Shown here: positions 14,810-23,600 of the stretch, piece by piece
How positions within the stretch are numbered: position 1 is the stretch's first letter
Layout of the letters: the number at the start of each line of letters is the position of its first letter
From: a virus
IMG/VR virus record: IMGVR_UViG_3300042731_001223
Coordinates: 1 to 33,027 of that record
DNA: 33,027 nucleotides
Direction: 5' to 3' (one strand)
The notes under the pieces: model-generated
Seen by the model: only the letters and a program-made list of their open reading frames with translations
Told to the model about the DNA's origin: nothing
Databases searched by the model: none
Translations under genes and position numbers: made by a program

Positions 14810-17632
14810 ATGACCCGTGTTACCCGCCCAATCTCAATCCCAGAGCCGACTAATGATGTAGATTCGCTCTGGAGAACTGCGCAAGTACTTAAGGAAGCTG
14901 TTGAGGTACTGCAGGGCATCCGTGGTAACCGGGCTGCTTTAACTTTAGAAGATTTAAATTTTATACTAGCCAACGTACAAGTTACGGCTGAAGCTGGGGC
15001 AGACGGACAAGCAGTCGCAGAACTACTAATCTACCAAAGGGCAGCGTCTCAACCGGCAACGCCGACAGGTGGATCATTTACGTTTGGTAGCCCCCCATCA
15101 TTTATTGAGCCTGTCGACTGGTTTAATAGCATACCTGCGGGTACTGATCCGGTATGGGTATCCGCTGGCGTAGCTTCTATTTTTGGATCAGAAGGCACTG
15201 ACACTGACATCACTTGGTCTACTCCCGTAATAGGTTTTGAAAACGGGTTAGATGGACAGTCAGTTGATATCATTTTTGTTCGTGCTGCTGTCCAGCCAGC
15301 AACGCCTTCTCCTAGCCTTGGGACTCCGGTTGGTTGGTATACAGACGTTGATAGTGTCCCCCCAAGCGATGACATACTTTGGGCGTCTATAGGTACCAGA
15401 CCTGATGCAACCAGTAACTACACATGGCAAACGCCAGTGCAAGTTGAGGGGCAGAACGGTATTACAGGCACGGACGGCAATAGCATTTTCTATGCTACGA
15501 CATATATACGCGCTGCCTCTCAGCCTTCTACCCCAACTGGCGGCGAGTTTAATTTTGATACTGACACGCTGACTCCCCCCGTTGGTTGGAATGCTTCTCC
15601 CCCCGCCGCTAATGGCGACCCTTTATGGGCATCAACAGCTACGTTTAGCATTAACGGCACGTCTGGCACGGCAACAAACCCTACTTGGTCTACGCCAACG
15701 CAAATTGTAATTGATGGCGCAGCAGGCTCATCTGCTGTTTTCGTTAATCAGTACATTCGTGCGGCAGCCCAACCTGCAACGCCCGGTGAAACGAGTGCGT
15801 CTTATAATTTTGACGCAACGCCTCCGTTGTTTACGCCGACTACAAACTGGTCTGCAAGTGTTCCGGCTGATGACGGCAACCCAATATGGGTAAGCACAGC
15901 GCAATTTTTCTCTGCCGATGGTACAGGGACAGATACGAGTACAACATGGAGTACTCCTCAAATGCTGGCTGAAGACGGTGTTGCTGGCGACCCCGGAACA
16001 CCCGGCGCTGTAGCTGTAATTGTAAACCAGTATCAAAGAGCTGCCAGCGCACCCGGCACTCCGGGGGCAACAAGTGCGTCTTACAATTTCGACTCAACGC
16101 CTCCGTTGTTTACGCCTACTTCTGGGTGGTCAGCAACTCCGCCGACATCTGATGGGAACCCGGTGTGGGTGTCTACTGCGCAGTTCTTTACTCCTGATGG
16201 TACTGGCACTGATTCAAACACGACATGGTCAGCACCGCAGTTGTTGGTGGAAGACGGCGCGGCCGGTGCGCCCGGTGCTAACGGACTATCAGTTTACGTT
16301 GCTAATATTTATCGTCGTTCTGCTACAGCGTTATCTGCACCAACGGGCGGACAATATGACTTTGGCACTAATGAGCTGACTCCTCCTACGAACTGGAGTA
16401 TTGCTCCCCCGCCCAGTGACGGCAATCCTTTATATGTATCGACTGGGTCGTTTGAAGTAGAAGGCCCCACCGGAATAGACACTACAACAACTTGGTCTTC
16501 GCCAGACATTTTAGTTGTAGATGGCGAAGCTGGCGGGCAAGGTGACGATGGTCTTAGCATCCACGTTTCTAACGTTTACATTCGAGCGGCTTCTACGCCA
16601 GCTACACCGACCGGCGGTCAGTATGATTTTGGCTCAAATACGTTAACGCCTCCGACCGGCTGGTCTGTTGCTCCTCCGGCCAGTGATGGCAACCCCCTGT
16701 ATGTGTCTACAACAACGTGGAGCGTGCAAGGCACAACAGGTATAGATAATACGCCAAACTGGACTGCGCCTGATTTGCTTGTGCAAGATGGAGCTGACGG
16801 CGACCCCGGCACTCCCGGAACCGACGGCGAGAACGCGCTGTACATGACGTATGACAACTCGGCGCTCACCGTTCCTGTGAGTGCGAGCGGCACCCCGGAC
16901 TGGACCGCAAGCGGCGGCGTGTGTCGAGTATTCGACGGCGATACGGCGCTGAACTTGGCGACCAATACCCGCACGGCAGGATGGGCCGGACTTCTGAATG
17001 GCGAATACAACATCGGCATAACGTCCGTTGACGTTGACCCGAACGTCGTCAGGCCTTCTCTTACTGGCGCGAATACATCTACTTGTACGCTTGGGGATTG
17101 GAGCGGAACTTCGCTTACTCAGGTCAGCGTTTTTCGACTGATCGCATATATTCAGCGACTCGACGGAACGCAGACGACACGCGAAATCCGGATCAGTATT
17201 GCACCCGCGAACGCAGGTGCGGACGGAGGCTCTGCCGACGTGTCGGGCGTTGGCGCAAATGTTAGTGATGTAGAACTCAGCCCGGCAGATGCGTTTGCAG
17301 GGTTCCAAGTTAGCAGCACAGGAGTTTGTCGGGTCAGCACAACAAACACGTCTGGCTATAACACGACTGTTGGTACTTGGCTCAACTCCGGCACAGCGTC
17401 CTCGTATGAATGGGGCGTGTTTAATGTCAACGACCTTGCCGGAGGTAGCAATTCGCTGTCCGGCGTCGTCGTCGGAAACTGGTATAACTGCGCAACGACT
17501 CGCGCCGTTGTCTTACAAGAGACGGGTACCGGATTTAACGAAGTCGAGTTTGATGTGAGGTGGCGTAATGCTTCGACTAGAGAAATCGTGGCAACTTCCT
17601 CTGTACGACTGGAAGCTAGTGTAGAGCTTTAA
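14810..17632 (+). CDS. Modular tail fibre with duplicated C-terminal heads
   Basis: 940 residues. Residues 1-55 carry a virion-anchor pattern (DVDSLWRTAQVLKEAVEVLQ then GIRGN) shared by many podovirus fibre-like proteins. Residues 74-680 hold seven modules of about 75-93 residues, each beginning YxRAAxxPxTP, continuing with TPPxGWSxxPPxxDGNPLWVST and ending TTWSTPxxLxxDG, with short collagen-like GxxG segments between. Similar modules occur in host-specificity fibres. The C-terminus has two beta domains (about 681-801 and 810-940), each opening with GVCRV; the second resembles the 151-residue protein encoded at 11208. The distal domains are the likely receptor-binding heads. It starts right after the nozzle stop. 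Confidence 0.82.
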   Translation: MTRVTRPISIPEPTNDVDSLWRTAQVLKEAVEVLQGIRGNRAALTLEDLNFILANVQVTAEAGADGQAVAELLIYQRAASQPATPTGGSFTFGSPPSFIEPVDWFNSIPAGTDPVWVSAGVASIFGSEGTDTDITWSTPVIGFENGLDGQSVDIIFVRAAVQPATPSPSLGTPVGWYTDVDSVPPSDDILWASIGTRPDATSNYTWQTPVQVEGQNGITGTDGNSIFYATTYIRAASQPSTPTGGEFNFDTDTLTPPVGWNASPPAANGDPLWASTATFSINGTSGTATNPTWSTPTQIVIDGAAGSSAVFVNQYIRAAAQPATPGETSASYNFDATPPLFTPTTNWSASVPADDGNPIWVSTAQFFSADGTGTDTSTTWSTPQMLAEDGVAGDPGTPGAVAVIVNQYQRAASAPGTPGATSASYNFDSTPPLFTPTSGWSATPPTSDGNPVWVSTAQFFTPDGTGTDSNTTWSAPQLLVEDGAAGAPGANGLSVYVANIYRRSATALSAPTGGQYDFGTNELTPPTNWSIAPPPSDGNPLYVSTGSFEVEGPTGIDTTTTWSSPDILVVDGEAGGQGDDGLSIHVSNVYIRAASTPATPTGGQYDFGSNTLTPPTGWSVAPPASDGNPLYVSTTTWSVQGTTGIDNTPNWTAPDLLVQDGADGDPGTPGTDGENALYMTYDNSALTVPVSASGTPDWTASGGVCRVFDGDTALNLATNTRTAGWAGLLNGEYNIGITSVDVDPNVVRPSLTGANTSTCTLGDWSGTSLTQVSVFRLIAYIQRLDGTQTTREIRISIAPANAGADGGSADVSGVGANVSDVELSPADAFAGFQVSSTGVCRVSTTNTSGYNTTVGTWLNSGTASSYEWGVFNVNDLAGGSNSLSGVVVGNWYNCATTRAVVLQETGTGFNEVEFDVRWRNASTREIVATSSVRLEASVEL
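15029..16840 (+). repeat. Seven protein-level tandem modules in the tail fibre
   Basis: Module starts (Y/F-x-R-A/S-A) fall near 15029, 15275, 15503, 15752, 16031, 16310 and 16577, spacings of roughly 230-280 bases. Modules 4 and 5 (with SASYNFD and PPLFTPT) are most alike, as are 6 and 7 (GGQYDFG), indicating successive duplications. DNA identity is lower than protein similarity. Confidence 0.8.
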
Positions 17633-17633
17633 A

Positions 17634-18095
17634 ATGGAGCCGAATAGCACAGACATAGATTATCTGGGCCAATGGGTCTGGAGAAAGCAGGACAACCACT
17701 ACTGGTTTCCTCAAGGAAAATCCGCCGTGGGGTATGTCGATCCCCATGACGGGCTGCCCAAATGGGCTGTCGTTTATGACGACTACGAACCCGGCGGAAG
17801 CATCAAGATGCACACCGCCATTGCTGACCCTAAGTATGTGTCAAGGCGAGCAATTTTTGCAGTTTTCGAGTATCCTTTTTATCAACTGGGTGTGAAGAAG
17901 GTACTTGCCACCGTCAACAGCGAAAACTACGCCGCGCTTACACTAGATCTGCGACTTGGCTTTGAAGTCGAGGCAGTTATAGAAGACGCATACGACGTGG
18001 GTAATATGTACATACTTTCTATGACACGAGAGCAGTGTCGCTGGTTAAGAGGAATCGAAGATGGGAAGCTCCAAGAAGCCGCCACCGCCGCCTGA
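17634..18095 (+). CDS. GNAT-like acetyltransferase in the virion cluster
   Basis: 153 residues. The C-terminal half shows the GNAT plan: a helix after the acetyl-CoA site (SRRAIFAVFEYPFYQLGVKK), then VLATVNSENYAALTLDLRLG with the N-x-x-x-x-x-x-x-x-x-LGF motif B, then a final strand NMYILSMT. The N-terminal half (WVWRKQDNHYWFPQGKS and WAVVYDDYEPG) gives the central sheet. The substrate is unknown. Comparable small acetyltransferase-fold genes sit among tail and internal-protein genes in other podoviruses. It follows the fibre by one base, and its 3' end overlaps the next gene by 35 bases in another frame. Confidence 0.7.
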   Translation: MEPNSTDIDYLGQWVWRKQDNHYWFPQGKSAVGYVDPHDGLPKWAVVYDDYEPGGSIKMHTAIADPKYVSRRAIFAVFEYPFYQLGVKKVLATVNSENYAALTLDLRLGFEVEAVIEDAYDVGNMYILSMTREQCRWLRGIEDGKLQEAATAA

Positions 18096-19155
18096 TACAA
18101 CTCGGTACTCCAGTCAGGCTTCTGCGGATGCCGACTTGTCTCGTAGCTGGGCGCAGTCCATGTGGGATACCGGCCAGCAGGAATGGGATCAAATTCGTAG
18201 CTGGTCTCAGAATGTTGCCAACTTCTCGCTTCCTGCAATGGAGGAAATGTTTAACTGGGCGGCTGAGCAAAAAGCTAACTACGATAAGTACGTAGTACCC
18301 GCAGTCCAGAGTATGTTCTCCGACGCTGAGACATACGCCTCAAAAGAAGAGGAGATGCGGCAGCGGGGGCAGGCGATCCAAGATGTCAAAGCTGCCACAG
18401 AAGCGCAGCGGGAAGCTCAGCTTCGCAAGCTGGAAGGCTTTGGCATAGACCCCTCAGAGACTCGCTACCAAGCGCTGGACAAGCAGGCGGGGGTTGCCTC
18501 GGCCGCAGCCGAAGCGCTTGCTGCTAACCAAGCCGGTGAGCGAACCAAGCAAATTGGCCGTGACCTTCGGGCGCAGGCAGTTCAGGCCGGTCAGAACATG
18601 GGGGCGCAGGGGCTACAGGCGGCTCAGCTTGGCACTTCTATTGGCGGAAACACCTTGAACTCAGTCGCAGGGGCTTCTGCTATGGGGTCGCAGATAGCTC
18701 AGGGCGCATTGCCGTACATGCAGAATGCCCAAATGGCTAACAACCAAGCCGCAGGTATCGTCAACACCGACTATCAAAACGAGCTTGGGTATACGCAAGC
18801 CTACAACGCAGCCGAGCAGCAAGACTTTAACAACATGGCTGGAGCAGCATTTGGCGTAGCCACGCTACCGTGGGGCGGCATTGGTAAAAAAGTAATGGGC
18901 GCAGCAGATGGCGGCCCGGTCGCTGCACCGGGAGGCCCGACCAGCGACGCCGGGGCTATTGCCATCAGCGATGGCGAGTACGTTATCCCTGCCGATGTTG
19001 TCAGGAAGATGGGCACAAACTACTTCGACAAGATGATTGAGAAGGAGACAGGTAGGCCGCCTCCCACTCAGAAGCAGGCCATACCTCTCGACCCCAACTC
19101 GGCGCAGTACCAGCCACAGGAAATGGCTAGGCCGATGGCAGGAGTGATCAAATGA
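18061..19155 (+). CDS. Internal virion-type protein with IPADVV motif
   Basis: 364 residues from ATG 18061, with AGAGGAA upstream inside the acetyltransferase gene. The N-terminus is Pro-rich (SSKKPPPPPDTTRY), followed by a long Gln/Ala/Glu-rich helical region (SMFSDAETYASKEEEMRQRG and on to residue 240), as in podovirus internal core proteins. The C-terminal segment around residues 280-325 contains DAGAIAISDGEYVIPADVV and a following MG-x-x-x-FDKM, a motif seen at the C-terminus of many phage structural proteins. Position before two larger internal-type proteins suggests the first part of an ejected or core complex; that is inference. Its end overlaps the next gene by ATGA. Confidence 0.7.
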   Translation: MGSSKKPPPPPDTTRYSSQASADADLSRSWAQSMWDTGQQEWDQIRSWSQNVANFSLPAMEEMFNWAAEQKANYDKYVVPAVQSMFSDAETYASKEEEMRQRGQAIQDVKAATEAQREAQLRKLEGFGIDPSETRYQALDKQAGVASAAAEALAANQAGERTKQIGRDLRAQAVQAGQNMGAQGLQAAQLGTSIGGNTLNSVAGASAMGSQIAQGALPYMQNAQMANNQAAGIVNTDYQNELGYTQAYNAAEQQDFNNMAGAAFGVATLPWGGIGKKVMGAADGGPVAAPGGPTSDAGAIAISDGEYVIPADVVRKMGTNYFDKMIEKETGRPPPTQKQAIPLDPNSAQYQPQEMARPMAGVIK

Positions 19156-20660
19156 GTGCAGGAGCAATCTTAGGCGCACTGTCAGGTGTCGGCCCCGGTT
19201 ACATGGCGGGGCAGCAGCACCGCAGTCAGATGAAAAACGAGCAGCAAGACCGCGACATTCGCGGGGCTGAAGAAAGTCGCCGGTCTCAACTGTTTGAGTG
19301 GGGCAAGGCGATGTCAGGCATTATGGCTGCTCGTAACTCCCTTGATGACATCAAGGCTTACTCAAGCATGTTTGCTGATGGGCTGTATCAAGGTGGCGGC
19401 GCACTGTCTCCCAGCTACCAAGCGCCTAATGCACCGATGGCTGCCCCCGGTGGCGGCGCACTTCCTACTCCGCAGGCGATGCCCGGATTGGGCGGCGTTA
19501 ACTCAATGCCAGCGCCTACTCAGGAAGACATACAAAAATTTCAACAGCGACCTCAAATCCTCCCCGCTGCGGCTGAAGGTGGAGCTATAGAAGTACCAGC
19601 GCAGCAAGGTGCTATGCCAGCACCGATGCCTCAGCAGCCTCAGCAGCCAGCACAAAACATGCCTAGCCGCCGTGACCGCTACAACCAGTGGTACTCAGAA
19701 GCTGTACGTTTGGCGACGCTGACCGGCGGCCTTGAGGGCTATCAGAAATTCCAGCAGATGGAAGACGCAATCTCTCGGCGCGAGACGCTGGGCTATGCGC
19801 TTCAGGCAGTCCGGGCAATGGACGAGGGCAACATTAGTGAAGCACTTCGGGCTGGTAACACAGCATTGGAAGTGACTCCGTTCGATACTGGCCTCAAGTT
19901 TGTGGCACAGAACGGCAAACTTTACATGCAGGGTGCTGATGGCTCAGTTGGTCAGCCGCTAACTGCAGATGCTCTCAGAGCGTTTACAGAAGACCACCTT
20001 AAGACGCCTGAAAACTACCTCGACTGGAAACAACAGTACGAAGTTGAGCGTAGCAATAGGGAAAACGAAAAAGATACTGATGAGCGCAATGCAATTAATG
20101 CTCGGTTGGCTAGTGTACAAGAACAATACGCGGCTCAGAAAGAAGAAGAGCTGCCGTATGACATTGGACTTAAGTCTGCGCAGATGTACAAACTTCTAAC
20201 CGATTCTCTTGTTAGCGGCGATGAAGGTGGTATGACCACTAACCAGTGGGCAACGCTCAAACGTAATTTGCAGAAAGACGTGCTTGACTCATTTACTAAG
20301 GGAGAGCTTGGCCCTGCATTTCAGTGGATGAGCGACCTTGTAGGCGATCCCGGTATGCAAACTGACATTGTCGGTACGGCAATGGACATGATTACACCGG
20401 ACAACTTCTTAAGTACAGGTGGGAACGTAGCTGATGCAATTAACTTCGCAGCTTGGCTGGCGTCAGGTGATCTTCAAGACCCAGAGCAGCGAAGTATGTA
20501 TAGCAATAGAGCGCCTACTGGTATTTCTGATGGCCCTGATGATCAAGGCCGCTACATAATTGTGTACAACGGAAAGCCTTTATACGCAACCAGAGACATC
20601 TGGGCGCGTGCTATGGCAAGAAGGAAAGACAAGACTGCCGTCATTCCCGAGGATAAATAA
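19152..20660 (+). CDS. Internal virion-type protein
   Basis: 502 residues. The start SAGAILGALSGVGPGYMAG is followed by a polar helical stretch (QHRSQMKNEQQDRDIRG), a low-complexity Pro/Ala/Gln region from about 90 to 170 (PMPQQPQQPAQNMPSRRDRY), and a helical middle (YQKFQQMEDAISRRETLGYA, TPENYLDWKQQYEVERSNRE). The last 60 residues carry a small beta element (GRYIIVYNGKPLYATRDIW). It is not a recognised enzyme. It lies between two large internal-type genes with an ATGA overlap upstream and 2 bases downstream, so a core or ejection protein is the best reading. Confidence 0.65.
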   Translation: MSAGAILGALSGVGPGYMAGQQHRSQMKNEQQDRDIRGAEESRRSQLFEWGKAMSGIMAARNSLDDIKAYSSMFADGLYQGGGALSPSYQAPNAPMAAPGGGALPTPQAMPGLGGVNSMPAPTQEDIQKFQQRPQILPAAAEGGAIEVPAQQGAMPAPMPQQPQQPAQNMPSRRDRYNQWYSEAVRLATLTGGLEGYQKFQQMEDAISRRETLGYALQAVRAMDEGNISEALRAGNTALEVTPFDTGLKFVAQNGKLYMQGADGSVGQPLTADALRAFTEDHLKTPENYLDWKQQYEVERSNRENEKDTDERNAINARLASVQEQYAAQKEEELPYDIGLKSAQMYKLLTDSLVSGDEGGMTTNQWATLKRNLQKDVLDSFTKGELGPAFQWMSDLVGDPGMQTDIVGTAMDMITPDNFLSTGGNVADAINFAAWLASGDLQDPEQRSMYSNRAPTGISDGPDDQGRYIIVYNGKPLYATRDIWARAMARRKDKTAVIPEDK

Positions 20661-20662
20661 TC

Positions 20663-23600
20663 GTGGCAGAGCCTAAGATACTTCCTTTTAACGTAGAAGA
20701 GGAAGAAGAACAGTATTACCCGGGGGCGCTGCCGTCTCCGAATCAGGAAGACTTAGGCGCTGTTCGTGACTCTTTGTTCCCATTAGCTCAGCAAGGGATC
20801 AATCAAACTCCGGGGTTTGAAAACGTTAGGTTCGACGGCGGCGTATCTTCTGGCGGTGAAGGGGGTGCATCTTCTGCACCGCCTCCTTCTATGAACATCC
20901 TTCCTTATGAAGAAGATGTGCCTGAAGAACCTCAAGTGTCTGGCGATGTAGACCCCACATGGGGTGACTATGGTCGGATGCTAATGTCAGGCGGTGCCAG
21001 TATAGGTGGTGGTGTCGGCTGGCTGATGGAAAAGCTGGGCATGGACGACACTGGCAAAGCACTACAAGAAACCAGCAACGACGCTGTTAAGTACTGGCTT
21101 GAAGGCTTGTCGCCGCAGGCCAAGCAGGCGTTACAGACAGAGTTCTTGGCAGAAGACCGGGGCAAGTTGTGGACTGATGCCAAATGGAACCGGGCCAAGC
21201 TCCAAACAGTCCAGTCGATTTTTGGAACCGCCGCAGGTCTGGGCGTAGGCTCACTCTTAACTCGTGGGCTAGGCGCGGTTGGGCTTACCAAAGCCGCTAC
21301 TACCGCCGCTGGGCAGACTGTACAAGTCCCATCAAAAACAGCCGGTGCCATAGGGTACGGTGCAGGTGAAGCATCTATTGCTGCTCCTTCAGCCGGAGCT
21401 AGTACCGCTGCTCAAGTTCGTGACATGACACACGAGCAGTTGATGGAGCAGTCGTTCGAGTACCGTGCGCTTTATGACCTCGCTGATCCGAACATGACTG
21501 AGGAACAAAAGCGCGAGTACGCAAAAGAATTTATTGCTGAAGTTGTTGCCGGTGATGCCGCTGCTAAAACGGCGTTTACAACTTTTCTCCTTTCCGCTCC
21601 TGCCGGTGCATATTTCAGCAAGGTGTTTGGGAAGAACAAGCTGGCTACCGGCGGCGGTTTTGTTGCTAACCGTGCTCGCGGAGCAGGTACTGAAGCGCTG
21701 CAAGAATTTGCTCAGTCGGGAAGCGAGCGGCTGTCTGAAAACTTGGCTATGTTGCAGTCAGGCGGCTTTGAAAACACCCGAGTTTTTGAAGGCGTCCTTG
21801 AAGAAGCAGTAGGAGGTGCTCTATCCGGTGGGATTATGGGCGCAGCTATGCCCACAGGCAGCCCAGCACCTGAAGAAGTTATTGATACCCGGACTGGTCA
21901 ACCTACTGTCACTAAGCCGTCTGGCGCTGAAGATGTATCAGCTACAGGCGGTGTGTCTCAGGCAGAGAAAGAAGCACTTGAAGGGTGGGATGAGACTACT
22001 TCTGAAACAGATGTAAACGAAGCAGGTAAGGTTGTAACCGCTCCTGCTAAAGAAGCTGTACCTACAGAACCTCCTCCGCAGGCTCCGCAACAGGAACAAA
22101 CGCTCCCTACTGCTACCGCTCCCGAGCCTGTTGCTCCTGCGGAGGACTCTACTACTGAAGAAGCCATACAACAGCAGCTTAGAGCGGCGGCTGAAGCAGA
22201 AGAAGCAGCACAGGCTGAAGAGCTGGCGCAGAAAGAAGATGAAGTTGTAACTGCCGATGATTTGGTAGAGCAACCTGTTATGGCTGAAGAGCCTGTAGAA
22301 GAACCTGAGACTATTGAGTCTCCGATGATTTCCGCTAAGGACGTAACAAAAGGTTTCGCTGACCTGAAAAAACGTTCTAAGCAGAAAGGTTTTCCGGGCA
22401 TTAGGAAAGCTGTACAGAATCTCGGGGTCGCAGTGGAAGCGCTGTTCCCTGACGCAAAAGGAACACTCCCATCTTTGAAAGGGACAATCGGCCCTGTCCG
22501 TATTGGTAAGTACTTTGAAGCACTTGATGAAGCCATCCTTATTGATGAGAAACTTCCTAACCTTAAAGGGTTTTTGGCAGAAGTTGTTCAATCACCCGAT
22601 GCAGCTTCAGCAGTTCAGAACTTAAACCGCCTCACCGACTACGTACGTAACAGCGGGGCCAACGTAGATGTACCCGCTGACTCGACGCCTGCACTAGCGC
22701 AAGCCGCTGCGGGCATCAGCGCTTACGACGCTTACGAAGCTGAACGGCTATCGACCAAACAGAAATACAATTACAAAAACAAGAAGACTGGCAAGACGGA
22801 AAAGCGTGAAAGGATTTCTGGCGAAAAAAATCAGATTAAAAACCGTGCATATGCAGTCGATAATCTAGCTACTTCAGTTGAAGCGCTGGTTAAAGAAGCA
22901 GTCGAAGCTGGCGTACCTGTACCTGAAGGTGTTTTACGCTTAGTAGAAGATGCACGTAAGATGCGCGATAGGGTAGATACGCCTTCCGTTAGGATCACGA
23001 AAGGCGGCGCTGGCGATGTATCAAAAAGCTATAAAGTAACCAGAAACCAGCTTACTGCGGTTGGTAAAAAACTAAGACAAGCAGCTTCGGACATTGTTGC
23101 CGGTTTTGATGCAAGAGGTATAGATACCTCTGAGCAGACTGAAGCAGAAGCGGCACCGAAGCCTGAGCCGAAGCCTCGTCCAACTGAAAGAGAAGTACAA
23201 GCAGGTGAGCTAGCACAAGAAGCTGAGAATCAGCGGGAGTCTGATGAAACTCGCGCAGCGGATATAGCTTACGACCAACTACCTAAACTAAATCCTGAAG
23301 AAGAATTAACAGCTCTTGAAAAAGAAACAACCGAATTAGAGCTGGCAGGTAAGCTGACCGATAAAGAATGGAAAGACCGGCAAAGAGAGCTTCGAAAGTT
23401 AAAAGCTGCTACTGAAGAAGCTGCTAGTGTTGAAGCAGAGCCTGAACCTGTAACTAAGCCAACCCCTGTTACCCGTAAAACTATGGGTAAACAAAGTAAA
23501 GGGGGAATGTCTGATGTATTCAAAACCTCTGAAGAGATTAAAACTGAAGAGGGTATAGCTCGCGACCTGAGTTCTTTAGTTAACGATGCCAACAAAGTAG

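Noticed and set aside
10201-17632. Diversity-generating retroelement (variable repeat in fibre tips)
   Set aside because: No reverse transcriptase is in the window, no template/variable pair with adenine-biased differences was seen, and the tips lack a C-type-lectin signature.
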